In this document: positions 59,955 to 64,000 of the stretch, one piece after another | Layout: every line of letters begins with the position of its first letter | How positions within the stretch are numbered: the stretch's first letter is position 1 | Source: Lichenostomus cassidix | Taxonomy: Eukaryota > Chordata > Aves > Passeriformes > Meliphagidae | Assembly (NCBI GenBank): GCA_008360975.2 | Contig: CM039211.1 | Location: forward strand, 1,320,038-1,384,037 | Length of the DNA stretch: 64,000 bases | Direction of reading: 5' to 3' | Program-made: the position numbers and the translations under genes | The notes under the pieces: generated by a model | The model's input: the letters and a program-made list of their open reading frames with translations, nothing else | What the model was told of the DNA's origin: nothing | Databases searched by the model: none

Positions 59955-60899
59955 CCATTCAGATAAAATATTATAGGTTTATTTAAAACTTATTTTCACC
60001 TTGAATATGCAAAATACAAATTCCAACAAAATGTTCATTATTACTTCGTAGTTTACAAATATACAAAATAGAAGTTTGCTTAAATTTATATTACATATTT
60101 ATTATGTAAAGAACTATATAGAAAACATTTGTTCTGCTTAAGGCATATTTGGGAATAAACCATTGTACAAACTATTGCACATCGAAACCACAGTGCATTA
60201 CAGACTGTCTGCATAAAGTTATTTTCTTAATAAAAAAGTTAAACCAGGGTAATTCACCTGATTTAGGTCATAATTGGCAATCGGAAGACAAAAAATATTT
60301 CCTTGTCAGATATGCAGCAGTTTGAGAACTTTGGCTTCCTGTTTTTGGTACCTCTAGAACCAACAGTCACTAAGCACCATGAAATAGGCTTTTAAAATAT
60401 AATTCTGTACCTGAACTTTTCCTCCTCTTTTAACATTGTAATGGCTTTTAGAAGGAAAAAAAAAAAAAAAAGAAAGTACAAGACGACATGTACATCTAAT
60501 ATTGCATTGAAAGGAAATTAAGGGAATGTCATTTCCCTGTGTAATATCCCCACCCTCCGAACTACATGCAGTCTGTTTAACCCTGATATCCGTGACTTCC
60601 AGTCACTCCTTGGCATTCTGTAGTCCAGAAATAATTCAAGTTGGATTTACAAATGGAATGATAGAAGATCCAGTCATTGACCCCAACGTCTTTGGTTCTC
60701 TTAAGTGTATAACTATTAAAAAAAAAAGAAAGTTGCAATGTCCGTATGCAGTTATCCCTCTTTTCCACTCGTTGGAAGACTTCACCTCGATTATCTGTAG
60801 TGCTTAAAATGAGTTCTCCCCGTCTTGTGGAAGACAGTCCTTGTGCTGTAAATACTGAATCTCTGTGGCAGTTGGGGGAAAGATCCACTGCTTTCCCAA
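59955..60899 (-). other. KLF4: KLF4 3' UTR
   Basis: Runs from after the stop (60900-60902) to just past an AATAAA on the - strand at 59983-59978; about 0.94 kb, close to the mammalian length. AT-rich with several ATTTA-like words and a U run in the mRNA (60471-60456). Such A/U-rich 3' ends fit the short-lived KLF4 mRNA known in mammals. A second TTTATT on + near 60098 gives an alternative, upstream signal. Confidence 0.75.
59978..59983 (-). terminator. KLF4: Candidate KLF4 poly(A) signal
   Basis: TTTATT on +, AATAAA on -, followed on the - strand by a stretch with TTATTT and, after the likely cleavage point, GGTTGCTCTAGTTTTT (T/G-rich). Confidence 0.65.
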
Positions 60900-63929
<3,030 letters not shown>

Positions 63930-64000
63930 CTGCGGTGGGGAGACACAGCGGGGTCAGCCGGCGGCCGGGCGGGGAAGGGACGCGTGGAGGGAGGCAGCCC
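63930..64000 (-). other. KLF4: 3' end of KLF4 intron 1
   Basis: GC-rich sequence ending in a clear polypyrimidine stretch and CAG. No ATG-AG-GT exon end is present up to 64000, so exon 1 lies outside the window. Confidence 0.75.

Overview
This window is vertebrate nuclear DNA, almost certainly from a bird. It carries several chicken-repeat-1 (CR1) LINE fragments, including the characteristic 3' end with an 8-bp tail, and one fragment resembling an avian ERVL-type LTR. I see no Alu or L1. The introns and the intergenic spacer are compact. Two protein-coding genes are present and converge on each other, RAD23B on the + strand and KLF4 on the - strand. This is the same order and orientation as at human 9q31; from memory the chicken locus is on chromosome Z. 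I cannot name the species.

Left part (1-about 18,990): the last seven coding exons of RAD23B, by homology exons 4-10 of 10, at 867-1114, 4155-4210, 7971-8098, 12327-12450, 13552-13679, 14085-14261 and 16092-16205. All junctions are GT-AG and all phases agree. They encode 324 residues: the Pro/Ala linker, UBA1, the STI1-like XPC-binding domain and UBA2. The N-terminal ubiquitin-like domain lies upstream of the window. A long AT-rich 3' UTR with several candidate poly(A) signals follows.

Middle (about 19.0-59.95 kb): some 41 kb in which I find no convincing gene. It holds CR1 pieces (25.26, 29.1, 33.7, 51.35, 53.3 and 54.6-55.85 kb), an LTR fragment (22.75 kb), a MIR-like relic (47.64 kb), other possible ancient amniote repeat relics, microsatellites and minisatellites, and a duplicated 113-bp segment. 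Four CpG-bearing or motif-bearing islands look like candidate regulatory elements. The long ORFs here look like chance or repeat-derived frames.

Right part (about 59.95-64.0 kb): KLF4 on the - strand, with 3' UTR and coding exons 2-5 (61075-60900, 62692-62528, 63684-62778, 63929-63812). Exon 1, which should hold the ATG plus two bases, is beyond position 64000. The predicted protein is 456 aa: acidic activation domain, SUMO consensus, basic nuclear localisation signal and three C2H2 zinc fingers. The last 1.5 kb is a CpG island.

The two genes are not known to act in one pathway. RAD23B is a housekeeping proteasome-shuttle and DNA-repair factor; KLF4 is a regulated transcription factor whose distal enhancers may lie in the spacer. 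I did not find a new multi-gene system. The most checkable oddities are an 85-bp KLF4 intron whose retention would shift the frame, CR1 tails that run into large tandem arrays, and several CpG-rich non-coding islands.
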